Shown here piece by piece: positions 21,636 through 33,324 of a DNA stretch of 64,000 nucleotides (its first letter is position 1; each line of letters starts with the position of its first letter). The notes under the pieces were generated by a model. The model was given only the letters and a program-made list of their open reading frames with translations. It had not been told where the DNA came from and did not search any database. Location of the stretch: positions 88,309,777-88,373,776 of the forward strand of contig NC_083338.1 of NCBI RefSeq assembly GCF_019175385.1. The letters run 5' to 3'. Made by a program: the position numbers and the translations under genes. This stretch comes from Lycium barbarum. Taxonomy: Eukaryota; Streptophyta; Magnoliopsida; Solanales; Solanaceae.

Positions 21636-23625
21636 TGTCACGCCCCAAACCATGGCCTGGGCGCAACACGGCACTCGGGCCTTGCTTGCATGTGTCCGAG
21701 CGAACCTCATGGCTTCCTTGTCAACATGGCATCAAAAAAACATAATCTATATGATGCAATTTAAATGAATCATGGAAATGTAATTGCGGAATAAAGTCTT
21801 GAAGTAATCATAGCATGAAAAATCATGAAAAACGTAATAGTCTGCAATCATAAAAGCACAACTGACTCCGTGAACTAACATTTGTCTATGAAACCTCTAA
21901 AACATGTCTGAATACTAACTACCAGGACATAGCCCTGGACTACCATAAACTGAATACTAGTACAGACTCCATGTTGAACCCCGAGAGAAGTGGGGCTCAC
22001 CAATAAGCTGATATTTGAGGTGATCCTACTGCGCAGGTGTATGCTCCTAAAAAACGGTATCAACACCATGAAGTGCAGGCCCCCGGGCCAAAAGGGATGT
22101 TAGTATATGGTGAATAGCACTAGTATGTAAAACCTGTTAATGAAGAACATGGCACAATATAGGTATAGGACATGAACTAAAACTAAATATAACTTGAACA
22201 TGAGCATAAATCGTGAGTAAAGTCTGAAAATAGTAAATCAATGGAAATACATGTATATATAACTGCTTGTAACGTGGGGAATACTATAGTATAACCGACA
22301 ACATGATCTGGTACTTGCATCCTACCAGCAGAACACTCATACCTCGCCAGGGATATGAGATTTAATTAATAATAAGCATGTAAGGATCCAAACTGCATAA
22401 TAAAAGTGTTGCCTCCTTGCTGACAACCCTTATCCTACGGTGGCTACGTAATTTCAGGCTTTACTGAGGCTTCTCGGTTAACTAAGCAAATCCCAAAACA
22501 TGTGAATTATCAGGATAGCTTGTGAGATCATGGTTTCATGAGATACTTGTCATAGTCTTGCAAACATGTTCTTCATTCACGAATACATATAGTTATCTTG
22601 AAAACAAGCTTGTGTCTTTCTAATAAAACCATAAATTTTAGTAAAAACACATTGGGAATGCATGCGGATGAATTCATGATTCACGGATTAAGCTTGGGTT
22701 CCTAATAACCGTAATGAATGATTATGAATACAATAATGGATATAGATACACAATTCAAATCATAATTACATAACTATGGGCTACCAATATGTTGGATTTA
22801 ATGCCCTAGGATTTGAACTTCATAGAATATAAGAAAATAAAAATAAAAGAAACGAGGCATGGGGAAGAATGTAGAGATTCCCACATGTAGATAGAAGTTA
22901 TACATACCTTGGTAAAGTTCCAAACTTGAAACAATTCCCTAGGGTTTAGACCTTGATCCTTGAGTTAGGGTTTTTCTTGGAAACCGTAGATTAGGAACAA
23001 TGATTTCTTGCTTAGATTATTAGAGTATATGTTAGAATTGATTTGGAAGGGCTTGGATTAACTTACCTTGATGTTTTAGATTGTTTCTAGGGCTTGGTAT
23101 TGTGAATAACGAAATAAAGTGAGGCGGAAAATTATATGGACACTTATACGGTCCGTATAAAGTTATACGGTCCATATAATATGACCATATTTTATCATGG
23201 CACAAAACAGAATGTCGAGTTGAAATTTCATGAAATATCGATGAATTATACGGTCCGTATAAAATTATATGTACCGTATAACTTGTTCGTATAACATGAC
23301 CAGTGAGCGGACTGCTCTACAATCTTTCAGTAAAATGGCCATAACTTTTTGTACAGATGTCTCATTGACCTCCATAATATACCGTTGGAAGGTATTTCAA
23401 AGGGCTACAATGTTTATTAAGGAAGTTTTCCCAAATTCCTAATTAATGAAGGGGTTATGGTCACTTGCAAACATGTCCCATAGAGTGGCTTCCAACTTTG
23501 TTTAGCCCAAAGACCCTTCTTATGACTTGATTAGGTTTCAAGACACTTCCTATAACCCTCATATTGATTCCATTATATTATCAGCTTACGAGTCAAACCT
23601 TAGCACGAAGCTACGAGGTGTTACA
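21636..23625 (-). repeat. 3' LTR of Y (1990 bp)
   Basis: On the minus strand it starts TGTAACACCTCGTAGC (23625) and ends GGGGCGTGACA (21636). It has palindromes TTATACGGTCCGTATAA at 23144-23160 and 23246-23262, with imperfect copies at 23163 and 23265. A CCCC-N-GGGG hairpin lies near 21978-21993. Confidence 0.9.
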
Positions 23626-23661
23626 ATATCTCCCCCTTGGGATCATTCATCCTCGAATGAT
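23626..23661 (-). other. PPT and pre-PPT stem-loop of Y
   Basis: On the minus strand the stem-loop atcattcgaggatgaatgat (23642-23661) precedes CCAAGGGGGAGATAT, then the LTR. It is the Y version of the conserved pair in W, V and U. Both arms changed together (GACGAATG against GATGAATG with matching arm). Confidence 0.8.
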
Positions 23662-23978
23662 GGGTCATGGTTAAGAATATGGCTGGACATGGCTTGACTA
23701 CATGAACGTGAACGAAACATGACATGAAACATGGAGACTGAACTAACATAACATGGTTACATGGAAACATAAATACTGAGACATGGAACATGGGCAACGG
23801 ATACATGACATGAGCGTGAAACATGAGACATAACATGACATGGGCTATGGAAAGTTACCTTGAGAGTTCTTTGCTTGCTCTTCAAGCAAAAATAGGTACT
23901 TGGATTTCATATCCTCCTCGGCTTCCCATGTAGCTTCCTCACCTTTTGACTTCTCCATAACACTTTTACTGAGGCTAC

Positions 23979-25263
23979 TTACTTAGTTCTCAACTTGCGA
24001 ACTTGACGATCAAGAATGGCTATGGGGATCTCCTCATAGGTCAAACCATCCTTAAATATTATTGTATCAGTAGGAAAAACCAATGACGGGTCTCCTACAC
24101 ACTTCCTCAACAAGGATACATGAAACACGGGATGTATAACAGTCAAATCTTGTGGCAACTCAAGTTCATAAACTACTAGACCGACCTTCCGTAGAATTTT
24201 ATAAGGCCTAATATATCTGGGACTGAGCTTCCCTTTCTTGCCAAATCTCATAACACCCTTTATGGGTGAGACTTTAAGAAACACCCAATCATCAACTGAA
24301 ATTCTAAGTCCCTTCACCTCACATATGTGGAAGACTTTTGGCGACTCTGAGCCGTTTTCAAACGCTCCTTATTAACTTGACTTTCTCCATAGCCTGATAA
24401 ACCAAATCTGGTCCTAACAACTCTGTTTCCCGAACATCGAACTAACTTATTGGTGATCTACACCTTCGCCCGTACAAAGCTTCAAACGGTGTCATCCCAA
24501 TGCTTGCATGATAACTGTTATTATAAGAAAACTCAATGAGAGGTAAGCGATCATCCTAATTACCCTTGCAATCTAGGACACATGCTCTCAACATATCCTC
24601 AAGGGTCTGAATAGTGCGCTCTACCTGGCCATCCGTATGTGGATGAAAAGCTGTGCTGAGGTTCACCTTGGTACCCAATCCTTTCTGAAAGGATTTTCAG
24701 AAGTTCGTTGTGAACTGAGAACCACGATCTGAAATAACAGACACTAGGGTACCATGCAATCTGACAATTTCATTAACATATAACTTGACATAATCTTCTG
24801 CTGAATCTGTGGTCTTGACTGGAAAAAAGTGTGCCGATTTAGTGAGCCGGTCAATGATTACCCAAATAGATTCATGCCTCCTAGCTGAATTAGGTAGACC
24901 TGATACAAAGTCCATATTGATCATTTCCCATTTCCAGACAGGAATATCAATATTCTGAGCCAAGCCACCAGGTCTCTGGTGTTCGTCTTTCACTTGCTGA
25001 CAATTCGAACACTTAGCTACAAAATCTACCACATTCTTCTTCAAATCGTTCCACCAATAAATCTCCTTAAGATCATGATACATTTTAGTGGAACCTGGGT
25101 AAATGGAATACCTGGAGTTGTGAGCTTCTGACATGATTCGCTCTCTAAGCCCATCCACATCTGGAACGCATAATCTGCCTTGGTACCTCAAGATACCATC
25201 ATCTCCCCCATGTTCAAAAGTAGTCGTCTTATGCTTATGAATCCCCTCTTTTAGCTGCAACAA
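23979..25263 (-). pseudogene. Y integrase and polyprotein C-terminus
   Basis: The frame at 24697-25263 starts with the zinc-binding region (H...H with C-x2-C at KCSNCQQ). It then has the catalytic core, with Asp in INMDFVSGLP and in VISDRGSQFT. The third acidic residue lies in the frameshifted stretch 24318-24696. The frame 23979-24317 gives the C-terminal domain: VSPIKGVMRFGKKGKLSPRY, then VHPVFHVSLLRKCVGDPS and AILDRQVRKLR. No chromodomain is evident. At least two reading-frame breaks disable it. Confidence 0.85.
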
Positions 25264-25323
25264 GTAGGGATCATTAAACTGTTTCTCCTTGACTTCAACG
25301 ACTAAAGAGGAAAGAGCTCATTT

Positions 25324-25977
25324 CTAAACAACCACACCACTATCCTCGGAGTCCAAAAGTCGAACTCCAAGACTGGCTAAATGGTGGACTTCCTTGGTCA
25401 TAACTCTCTTATCTGCGTCAATGTGGGCTAAAATTTCCATGGAAGGCCGACTAAGAGCATCGGCTACAATATTCGCTTTCCCCAGATGATAGAGAATATC
25501 CACATCATAATCCTTAAGCAATTCGAGCCATCTCTTTTGCCTAAGATTCAGCTCCCTTTTCTTGCAGATATACTGCAGGCTCTTATGATCTGTGAAAATA
25601 TCAATATGCACTCCATACAAATAATGACGCCATATCTTAAGTGCAAAAACTACAGCTACCAACTCTAGGTCATGATTCGGATAATTCTTTTCGTGAACCT
25701 TGAGCTGACGAGATGCATAAGCTACAACCTTACCATGCTGCATTAAGACACATCTGAGACCAACTCCCGAAGCATCACAATAAACCATTAACCCTTCAGT
25801 TCCTTCTGGTAGCGTCAAAATTGGAGCAAAAGTCAATCTCATTTTCAATTCCTCGAAACTGTGCTCGCAGGCATCTGACCACTGAAATTTAACTTCCTTT
25901 TTCATCAACTTGGTCAATGGTGCTAAAATAGATGAAAACCCCTCTATGAAACGTCGGTAATAGCTTGCTAGATCCAA
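25324..25977 (-). pseudogene. Y RNase H domain (end of RT to tether)
   Basis: 217 codons open. It begins with the RT thumb (LASYYRRFIEGFSS), followed by RNase H with YCDASG, LELVAVVFALKIWRHYLYG, FTDHKSLQY and VADALSR, so the four acidic catalytic positions are recognisable. It ends in the spacer to integrase. The domain looks intact, but its upstream RT is not in frame. Confidence 0.85.
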
Positions 25978-26976
25978 GAAACTGCGAATATCTGAAACTG
26001 ATGGGAGTCTGGGCCAATTCTTAACGGCCTTATTATTCTGAGAGTCAACCTAAACACCCTCATCAGAAATCACATGACCTAAGAAGGCTACTAACTTGGG
26101 CCAGAACTCACACTTAGAGAATTTTGCTGTAACTTATGGTCCTTGAGAATCTGAAGAACTATACGAAGGTGTTTTGCGTGCTCGTCCTTACTATTGGAGT
26201 AAATGAGAATATCATCTATTTAAACAATGACAAAGAGGTCGAGATATGGCTTGAAGACTCCATTCATGAGGTCCATGAAAGCTGCTGGGGCATTGGTCAA
26301 ACCGAAGGACGTGACAAAAAATTCGAAATGACCATATCTGGTTCTAAAGGCTGTCTTAGGAATATCTTGTCCCGTAACCTTAAGCTGATGGTAACCTGAT
26401 CGGAGATCTATCTTGGAGTAACATTAGGCACCCTGAAGCTGATTAAATAAGTCATCTATTCGTGGACCGTGACTTTATTGAGCTGGCGATAGTCAATGCA
26501 CATACGCAAAGAACCATCTTTCTTGCGAACGAAAAGAACTGGGGCACCCCATGGAGAGACACTGGGTCGAATAAAACCCTTGTCTAGAAGATCTTTGACT
26601 TATGCCTTAAGCTCACATAATTCAGCTAGAGCCATTCTTTAAGGTAGAATAGATATAGGTTTAGCACCTAGGAGTAAATCAATTGCGAAATAAATTCCCC
26701 TATCAGGAGGAATTCTGGGAAGGTCCTTGGGAAAGACTTCTGGAAACTCATTAACAATAAATATTGACTGAAAAGTTGGGGTCAGGGAAGCTGAATCCCT
26801 AACCCGAACGAGTTGATAGATAGTACCCTTAGACACCATTTTTCTTGCCTTGAGGTAAGAGATAAACCAACCCTTAGGACTTACTGAATCACCCTTCCAC
26901 TCTAAGACCGACTCATTAGGAAACTTGAAATTTACAGCTTTGGTTCTACAATCAACTGACGCATAACATGAATATA
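25978..26976 (-). pseudogene. Y reverse transcriptase, broken
   Basis: The N-terminal part at 26639-26839 reads VFPKDLPRIPPDR, then AIDLLLGAKPIS. The palm is spread over several frames. At the active site (about 26210-26245) the reading is [16 protein letters not shown], a stop at the residue just before IDD. Other stops occur upstream. It cannot make a full RT. Confidence 0.85.
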
Positions 26977-26977
26977 A

Positions 26978-27550
26978 TCAGTCCATGCCCATGATTACAT
27001 CAAAATCTACCATTTCTAACTCACATAGGTCAGCTGGATCAACATGGTGATAGACTCTGATTGGACAACCCCTATAGACACGTTGGGCTATGACTAACTG
27101 ACCAACTAGAGTAGACACTTCAAAACGTTCTTTTAGCTTTTCGGGTTCAATACCTAATTTCTTAGCAACATAAGAGGTGACATCGTATAGGGTGGATCCA
27201 GGGTGCATGAGAGCATAAACAACAAAACTGAAAATGGTGAGTATATCTGTGACAACATCAGTATGAGCATCAATATCCTGACGCTCGGTCAAAGCATACA
27301 AACGATTTGGGCCACCGCTTGTGTTGCCGGATCCAGTTAGTGCACGTCTTTCCTGAGTCTGTTTATTATGAGGAACTGGCGAATTTACTGACTTATTTCG
27401 GTTACCTCCTGTGCCCTGTCTAACTGAAGGGAAATTGTGCTGAACATGGCCTGGCTGGCCACACCCATAGCAAACATTCGATCCAGAGCGACACTCCCCA
27501 GGGTGCCTCTTCCCACACTCAGCACAAATCGAGAAGCTACTCTGAGTCAC
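26978..27550 (-). pseudogene. Y nucleocapsid zinc knuckle and protease, catalytic residues lost
   Basis: 190 codons open. An N-terminal Cys-rich stretch leads to CYGCGQPGHVQHNFP, a CCHC knuckle whose last Cys is Phe. The protease follows; its active site reads ALMHPGST where DPGST is the family motif, so the catalytic Asp is His. The downstream IMGMD block is intact. The open frame is thus misleading: both activities are probably lost. Confidence 0.85.
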
Positions 27551-27586
27551 ACTGGCCTGAGACTGGGGGCCTGACGACCTGAATTT

Positions 27587-28619
27587 CTACTGACGGTTAT
27601 CTTTCCTAAACTTAGAAAAGGGAGCACTTGCTGTGGACGGAGCAAGTCCGACTGACCTGTTCTTAAAGAACATTCTATTTTCATTACCGCTGAAATGTCC
27701 GATAGACTTGACCCTCTTGTTGAACTCTTTGTCTTTCTCTTTCTGCAAGGCTTCCTCTTCCTTCAGCCTTGTCTCATTCCCTTGTACGAAAGCAACCATC
27801 TTAGAGATAGCCATCCCTCCATTCTGTGCGACAATATTGGCCCCATCATACAAATGGGAATCAAGACCCCCAACAAATCTCCTCACTCTTACCCTTATGT
27901 CTGGTACCATATTGGGAGCATGCTTAGCCAGATTGACAAATTCTAAATAGTAGTCCTGAATTGACATGCCATTCTACTTAAGCTTCAGGAATTGCTCAAC
28001 CTTAGCTTCCCTGACCTCTATTGGCATGAAGTGGTCTAGGAATGCACTTGCAAACTCATCCCATGTAGCATCAGGTGCATCCTCACCTCGATAAAATTCC
28101 AAAGATTCATACCAAGTGTTAGAAATGCCCTTTAGCTGATGAGCTCCAAAAGTAGCTGCTTCGATTTCTGTAACTGTCATAATCCTGAAGATTTTCTAAA
28201 TAGCATCAATGTAGTCCTGAGGGTCCTCATCTTTCTTTGTCCCTATGAAGACTGGGGGATTCATCCTGAGAAAGTCCTTAGTCTTAGAAGACTCTCCATT
28301 ATTTCCTGAACTTGACCCAGATTCCTAATGTTGGGCCTGAGCGGCTACCAGTTGTGTGGGCATGTTGATAGCATTCCTAACATCCCCATCCGAATCACTA
28401 GGAGGTGTAACTGTAGGTGCGGTTGAGGCTACTGTCTGAGTCAGAACGGTCTCTTTGTGAGTTGCTTCCGCAGTATCCCCTTGGCTGGTAGCTGTGACCT
28501 TTCTGGTGCATTTCCTTTTCGCAGGTATTTTCTGAAAATACGTACACGCACGAATTAGAAAGGTATCCTGAAAGTACTGCGCTAACTGCATGATCTAGAG
28601 TATGAAGGAAGTGAGACAA
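27587..28619 (-). pseudogene. Y gag
   Basis: Three frames cover gag. 28325-28591 is the Ser/Thr-rich N-terminus ending in INMPTQLVAAQAQ. 27974-28180 is the start of the retrotransposon gag domain (WYESLEFYRG, FLDHFMP, KVEQFLKLK). 27587-27967 is the rest (SIQDYYLEFVNLAKHAP, RRFVGGLD). Stops separate the pieces. Confidence 0.8.
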
Positions 28620-28653
28620 TCCTAAATGTCTTGGTGGTCAACTTTCATATATA

Positions 28654-28676
28654 TATATGGGGCCCTCACACATATA
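28654..28676 (-). ncRNA. Leader hairpin of Y with palindromic loop
   Basis: TATATG (28654-28659) and CATATA (28671-28676) form a 6 bp stem around GGGCCC (28660-28665), about 70 bases after the primer site. Position and palindromic loop resemble the hairpin in X, W, V and U, but the sequence is unrelated. Function is inferred and less certain than for the others. Confidence 0.4.
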
Positions 28677-28731
28677 AAATTTACCCCACATGACACGGTT
28701 TCATAGACTCCCTAAAGACACTTGAACCTAG

Positions 28732-28743
28732 GCTCTGATACCA
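28732..28743 (-). promoter_or_regulatory. Primer binding site of Y
   Basis: GCTCTGATACCA (plus strand), reverse complement of the initiator tRNA-Met site, five bases from the LTR boundary at 28749. Confidence 0.9.
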
Positions 28744-29502
28744 TGCTCTGTCACGCCCCAAATCATGTCCTGGGCGCAACACGACACTCGGGCCTTGCTT
28801 GCATGTGTCCGAGTGAACCTCATGGCTTGCTTGTCAACATGGGCATCAAAATAACATAATCTATATGATGCAATTTAAATGAATCATGGAAATGTAATTG
28901 CGAAATAAAGTCTTAAAGTAATCTCATAGCATGAAAAATCATGAAACACTTAATAATCTGCAATCATAAAAGCACAACTGACTCCGTGAACTAACATTTG
29001 TCTATGAAACCTCTAAAACATATCTGAATACTAACTACCAGGACATGTCCTTGGACTACCATAAACTGAATACTAGTGCATACTCAATGTTGAACCCCAA
29101 GAGAAGTGGGGCTCACCGATAAGCTGATAACTGAGGTGATCCTACTGCGTAGGCGTATGCTCCTGAAAATCGGTATCTGCACCATGAAGTGCAAGCCCCC
29201 CAGGAAAAAAGGGACGTTAGTACGTGGCGAATAGTACTAGTATGTAAAACCTGCTGAAATGAAGAACATGGCACAATATAGGTATAGGACATGAACTGAA
29301 ACTGAATATAACTTGAACATGAGCATAAAGCGTGAGTAAAGTCTGAAAACAGCAAATCAATGGAAATAATGTATATATAACTGCTTGTAACGTGGGGAAT
29401 GCTATAGTATAACCAACAACATGATCTGCTGCTTGCGTCCTACCAGCAGAACACTCACACCTTGCCAAGGATATGAGATTTAATTAATAATAAGCATGTA
29501 AG

Positions 29503-32318
29503 TGTTATAGCCCGTATTTTGTACGTTTGGATATTTCAAAGTCGTCGTGGAAAATTAAGGGCAAGACCATTTTAAAAAATTATTTTAATGTACAAGTTGT
29601 TATGAATATTAGTGATGACTATTATTAGTATGGAAATATTGAGAAAGGCTAAGGGCAAAAAGAGAAATTCGCAAAATGGCCCATGGTAATATTGTGGAAG
29701 ACTAGGGGCAAAACGAGAATTTCACAAGTATTCAAGAAAATTCTTGAATGGACCAAAGTTTATATAACAAGACAAATGGTCATATTTATTTATTTTAAGA
29801 AATTTCTAGAGAGAGGGCATGTGCCCCTCACATTCTTATGGGAACTATATATATATATATATGAATAAGTGGAAGAAAAATCTAGATAATTCATCTTTCC
29901 CCACAACTTAAGAGAAAAGAAAAGAAAGAAGGAGAAACGGGGGGTATTCGGCCAAGCCATGGCCGAACCTAGCCCATGGGAATTGGTCACAAGAAAATTA
30001 TTTTGTTCTAGCTTTTCCACCAATTGGAAGGTCCTCTACGACGTGGTATAGTTGTTGGAGCAAGCAAACCATTTCTTTGGTGTTGTCCTAGCACTAGCCG
30101 AAAGTTGAAGGGCCAAGTGGAAGAGGTAAGGTTCAATCTTCTTTTACATATGTTGTGGATGATTTATGCATGTTAGAGTGTGTGTAAATGAATGAAATTC
30201 ATGAAAGAATGATGTTGAAGTTGTGGCCGAATGTATATAGTGTTGGCCGTGGAAGTGTTGTGTTGTGTAGAAAGAATGGATTAATTTTACTTAGTATTTA
30301 AATTGTTGTTGTAATGTATAGGAATAGATGAAAAATTCATGAAAATATGTATGTTGTTGTTGTGGCCGAATAAGGGGTTGTTTTGGTAAGTTATCATGAA
30401 TGGATTCTATTTGACATTTTAGTAGTAGTCGATGCAGATTCTATGATGAAAATGATTGTTTGGTAATTCGAAAGAAAGTTGTCGACGTGTAGGTTGTTGA
30501 TCTAGTTCATGAATTTGAAAGTAAGGAATGTATTATTGATGTTTTTGTTTAATTAAGAATGGTTGCGGAGTGTGTTGTGATAATGGGTTGGAACCTAAAT
30601 GAAATGCCGTTCAATTATGTAAAACAAGCTATTAATGTTAGAATGCATTTTGAGTAAAGTGTTGAAGATTGGAGATATGATTGTTGGCATTGTTATTGAT
30701 ATTTTGGCCGAGTTCCATTCTCGGGTTTGGATTAGCGTAAGAAGCGAATAAGGTATGTAAAGCTCTACCTTTCTTTCTTTTGGCATGTCTTAATCATAAT
30801 AGGCTATGATACGAGTCTCAGGAAAAACTCTATTCCTAAAAATCCGAGCATGATTATGACCCTTATTCATTTCAATGGAATTGAATTATAGACTTTATGT
30901 TTTATTATGCTTTGACGGAAAAAATGGCTTAGACACTTTTACTCCTAAAAGAGTCATGCGTCGTAAAACATCCGTAACTTTCACAAACGGAACCGGATTG
31001 CCTTGAAACTTTCGTAGACGACTTCATAAGGCCTAATGTTCGTACTTTATGTACGCCACCTCGACTTAACCCGAGGTGGGCCCACAATTCCCGAAACCTT
31101 CTTGTATTGTTCTATTTGACCTATTTTCGTACAATAATTAAAAGAAACCTTTGGTTATTGTTCCGACTACTAAACGATAGTTGTTTTAACTATTCCATTG
31201 AATCCTATGATATATTTTGATATGAACAAACGATCTCAGAAGTTTTTCTTTGACATAATCCGTCGTAACATCCGAAAGGTACGTACTATGACTATCGTCT
31301 GATTTCTTTTCTAAATGACCTATCGTTCAGACTATTCTATCGAGTCTTTCTAAATATTTTACGATGCATATAGTTTCTCACTACTCTATTCGTGGATGCC
31401 TCAATGCTTCCTTCACTGAGCCCAGGCCAGGATATGTTATCAAGCGTAATCCACTGCATTGTTCGCCGTGCCTCGATGTGAGGGGGCAGGTATAGCATGT
31501 ACATGGGTCTGGAGTATGATGTGCCATGTACATATATTCTGCTATTTGATGATATGATATGATATGTGCACATTTTGATATTTGATGATATGATATGATA
31601 TGGCCATCTGATATGTTATGATATGTTACGGAGCTATTCCCTACTCTGGAGTATGATGTGTTGTGGCGCCAGTGATGGGGTGACGACCACGTTCTGTTCA
31701 CCGAGTCCCATAATGGGGTCGGATACAACATATGTTCTGACATGCATTACCTATGTTTTATGGGTAAGCATTTTTTATACTCCGGTTATTGCACTTATTT
31801 TCTGTACCCCCTGTTCAAATTATGATTCTGTTTACTGTATCTCATGATTTACATACTTAGTACATATTCCGTACTGACCCCCTTTCTTCGGGGGCTGCGT
31901 TTCATGCCGCGCAGGTACACCCAGATGATGTGAAGTTATTATAGAGGATGTTCCAGCAGAGTTGGCAAGCTCCATTTTCTCCTGGAGTGCTGCCGAGTCA
32001 GAGTTTGTATGTTATGCTTTTTTCTGGATTGATGTTAGAGACTTTGCAGACAGAGTCGTGGGTATTGGTTGTCAGTTCTGTAAGCGGCCCCATCAGCCAA
32101 TGAGTCATTCTGTATTATGTAATCAATTCTATATGCTTACAGATTCTATTTGATTTGAGAATAGTAGAAATGATATTTCTGAGAGTATTACTATGTATTC
32201 TATTCTGTTTGATTTAAAAGTCTGAAAAGAATATGTATGTGATAAGAGTCAGAGGGTTCGCTCGGCCCTAGATAAGGGTCGGGTGCCCATCACACCCTAA
32301 TAAGGTTAGGGTGTGACA
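29503..32318 (+). repeat. 5' LTR of V (2816 bp, 173 bp deletion)
   Basis: Starts TGTTATAGCCCG, ends TTAGGGTGTGACA. Compared with the 3' LTR it lacks the segment equal to 37110-37282; the breakpoint near 30725 has GTTTG on both sides in the intact copy. A palindrome TTCGGCC...GGCCGAA lies at 29947-29967 and the double hairpin at 31859-31894. Confidence 0.9.
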
Positions 32319-32321
32319 AAT

Positions 32322-32333
32322 TGGTATCAGAGC
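32322..32333 (+). promoter_or_regulatory. Primer binding site of V
   Basis: TGGTATCAGAGC three bases after the LTR end at 32318. Confidence 0.9.
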
Positions 32334-32377
32334 AGGTCTGTCCTAAAGGTTGTTTGCAAAGTCGTGTCCAGTAGAGT

Positions 32378-32416
32378 CCTGTTTATGGTGTGAAGCGCGC
32401 CACATTTATAAACAGG
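32378..32416 (+). ncRNA. Leader hairpin of V, palindrome GCGCGC
   Basis: A perfect 9 bp stem, CCTGTTTAT (32378-32386) with ATAAACAGG (32408-32416). The loop holds GCGCGC (32395-32400), replacing GTGCAC of W, U and X yet still self-complementary. GGTG and CGCC can still pair through one T-G wobble. Confidence 0.65.
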
Positions 32417-33221
32417 AGGCTACGGGGCATCTAGGGATTGTTGACCTTCTTACTGTCTTAGATCGTGCGATAGAGCTATGTCATAGGAAAATGAAATTCC
32501 TTATATGAGCTTTACATACGACGGGAGAAGGTAAGGGATGACATGGAAAGTCATAAAAGTAAGTCTTGATGTATTTGTTCTGTTATCTGAAATTGGAAGT
32601 TCTGGATGGCTGGAATGTGTTATATAGCTGTATGCTCTGTAAGGTATTGTTGATATTTGTTGCGTACAGATTCTGAATAGTAAGGATGGTAAAGGTGACT
32701 CGGTCAAAATTTTCAAAATGTGGTCATTCAACTAGGTATACCTAACAGGAAGAAGCATGGAAAGGAAACATCGTAAATAGACGATGAGTGGGATGTGACA
32801 TTTTAGAGAAGCTACAGATTTGGGCACGACGTGAAGAACGATTGTAAGAAAGATGATTAACAGTCCGAAGGGTTAAAAGGGATAACATTTGAGGTTAGTA
32901 AGAACAAGGTCTGCTGGGTGATTCAAAGAAAGTTAACAATCAGTTTTGCTGTAGATTATTATGTACGGATGGCGAGAGGAAATCTGGACATACGGATACC
33001 TGAGTACTTATAAGTAATGGCGATGAAGGCGTGTTCCCTACCATCGGGAATTTGGAAGTCCAGGACAGGAAGTAGTCATACACACAGGCGGAAGGTGAAC
33101 ATTAGGAATCAAAAAGGGCAAAACAGTAATTGTAAAAGAAAGGATGTGTTACGAGAGTGTCTCGGGATCTGTAAGACCTCGACTCGCCCTAAATCATGTA
33201 ATAATGGTCATGCGAGGAAGC
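32417..33221 (+). other. V leader and internal region without gene
   Basis: The first ~60 bases after the hairpin ('aggaggctac-gg-catctagg', 'agatcgtgcgatagagct') align with W, U and X. The place where W and U have their ORF has unrelated, non-coding DNA. Short frames (for example 33017-33244) are not conserved. Confidence 0.5.
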
Positions 33222-33324
33222 GGACGCAATTATATCAGCACTAAGGCACTGTATTCCATCAAAATTTCGAGGTTAAGCGTGCTAAGGTGAGAGCAATTTC
33301 AGGATGGGTGACCGCCTGGGAAGT
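33222..33324 (+). other. 5S rRNA-derived segment in V, best preserved
   Basis: Aligns without gaps to the first ~103 bases of plant 5S rRNA, at about four of five positions against the sequence as I remember it. Most differences are C-to-T or G-to-A. The start (ggacgcaattatatcagcac), A box (GTTAAGCGTGCT, 33272-33283), intermediate element (GAGA near 33289) and C box (GGATGGGTGACC, 33302-33313) are all visible. The final ~16 bases of 5S are absent and no T run follows, so it is not a 5S gene. Role may be TFIIIA or L5 binding, or none. Confidence 0.85.

Noticed and set aside
27633..27950. Plus-strand frames of 105 and 83 codons
   Set aside because: Antisense shadows of Y's gag.
33222..33324. 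Functional 5S rRNA gene
   Set aside because: The 3' ~16 bases are missing, about one base in five differs, there is no T-run terminator after it, and it is a single copy inside a mobile element.
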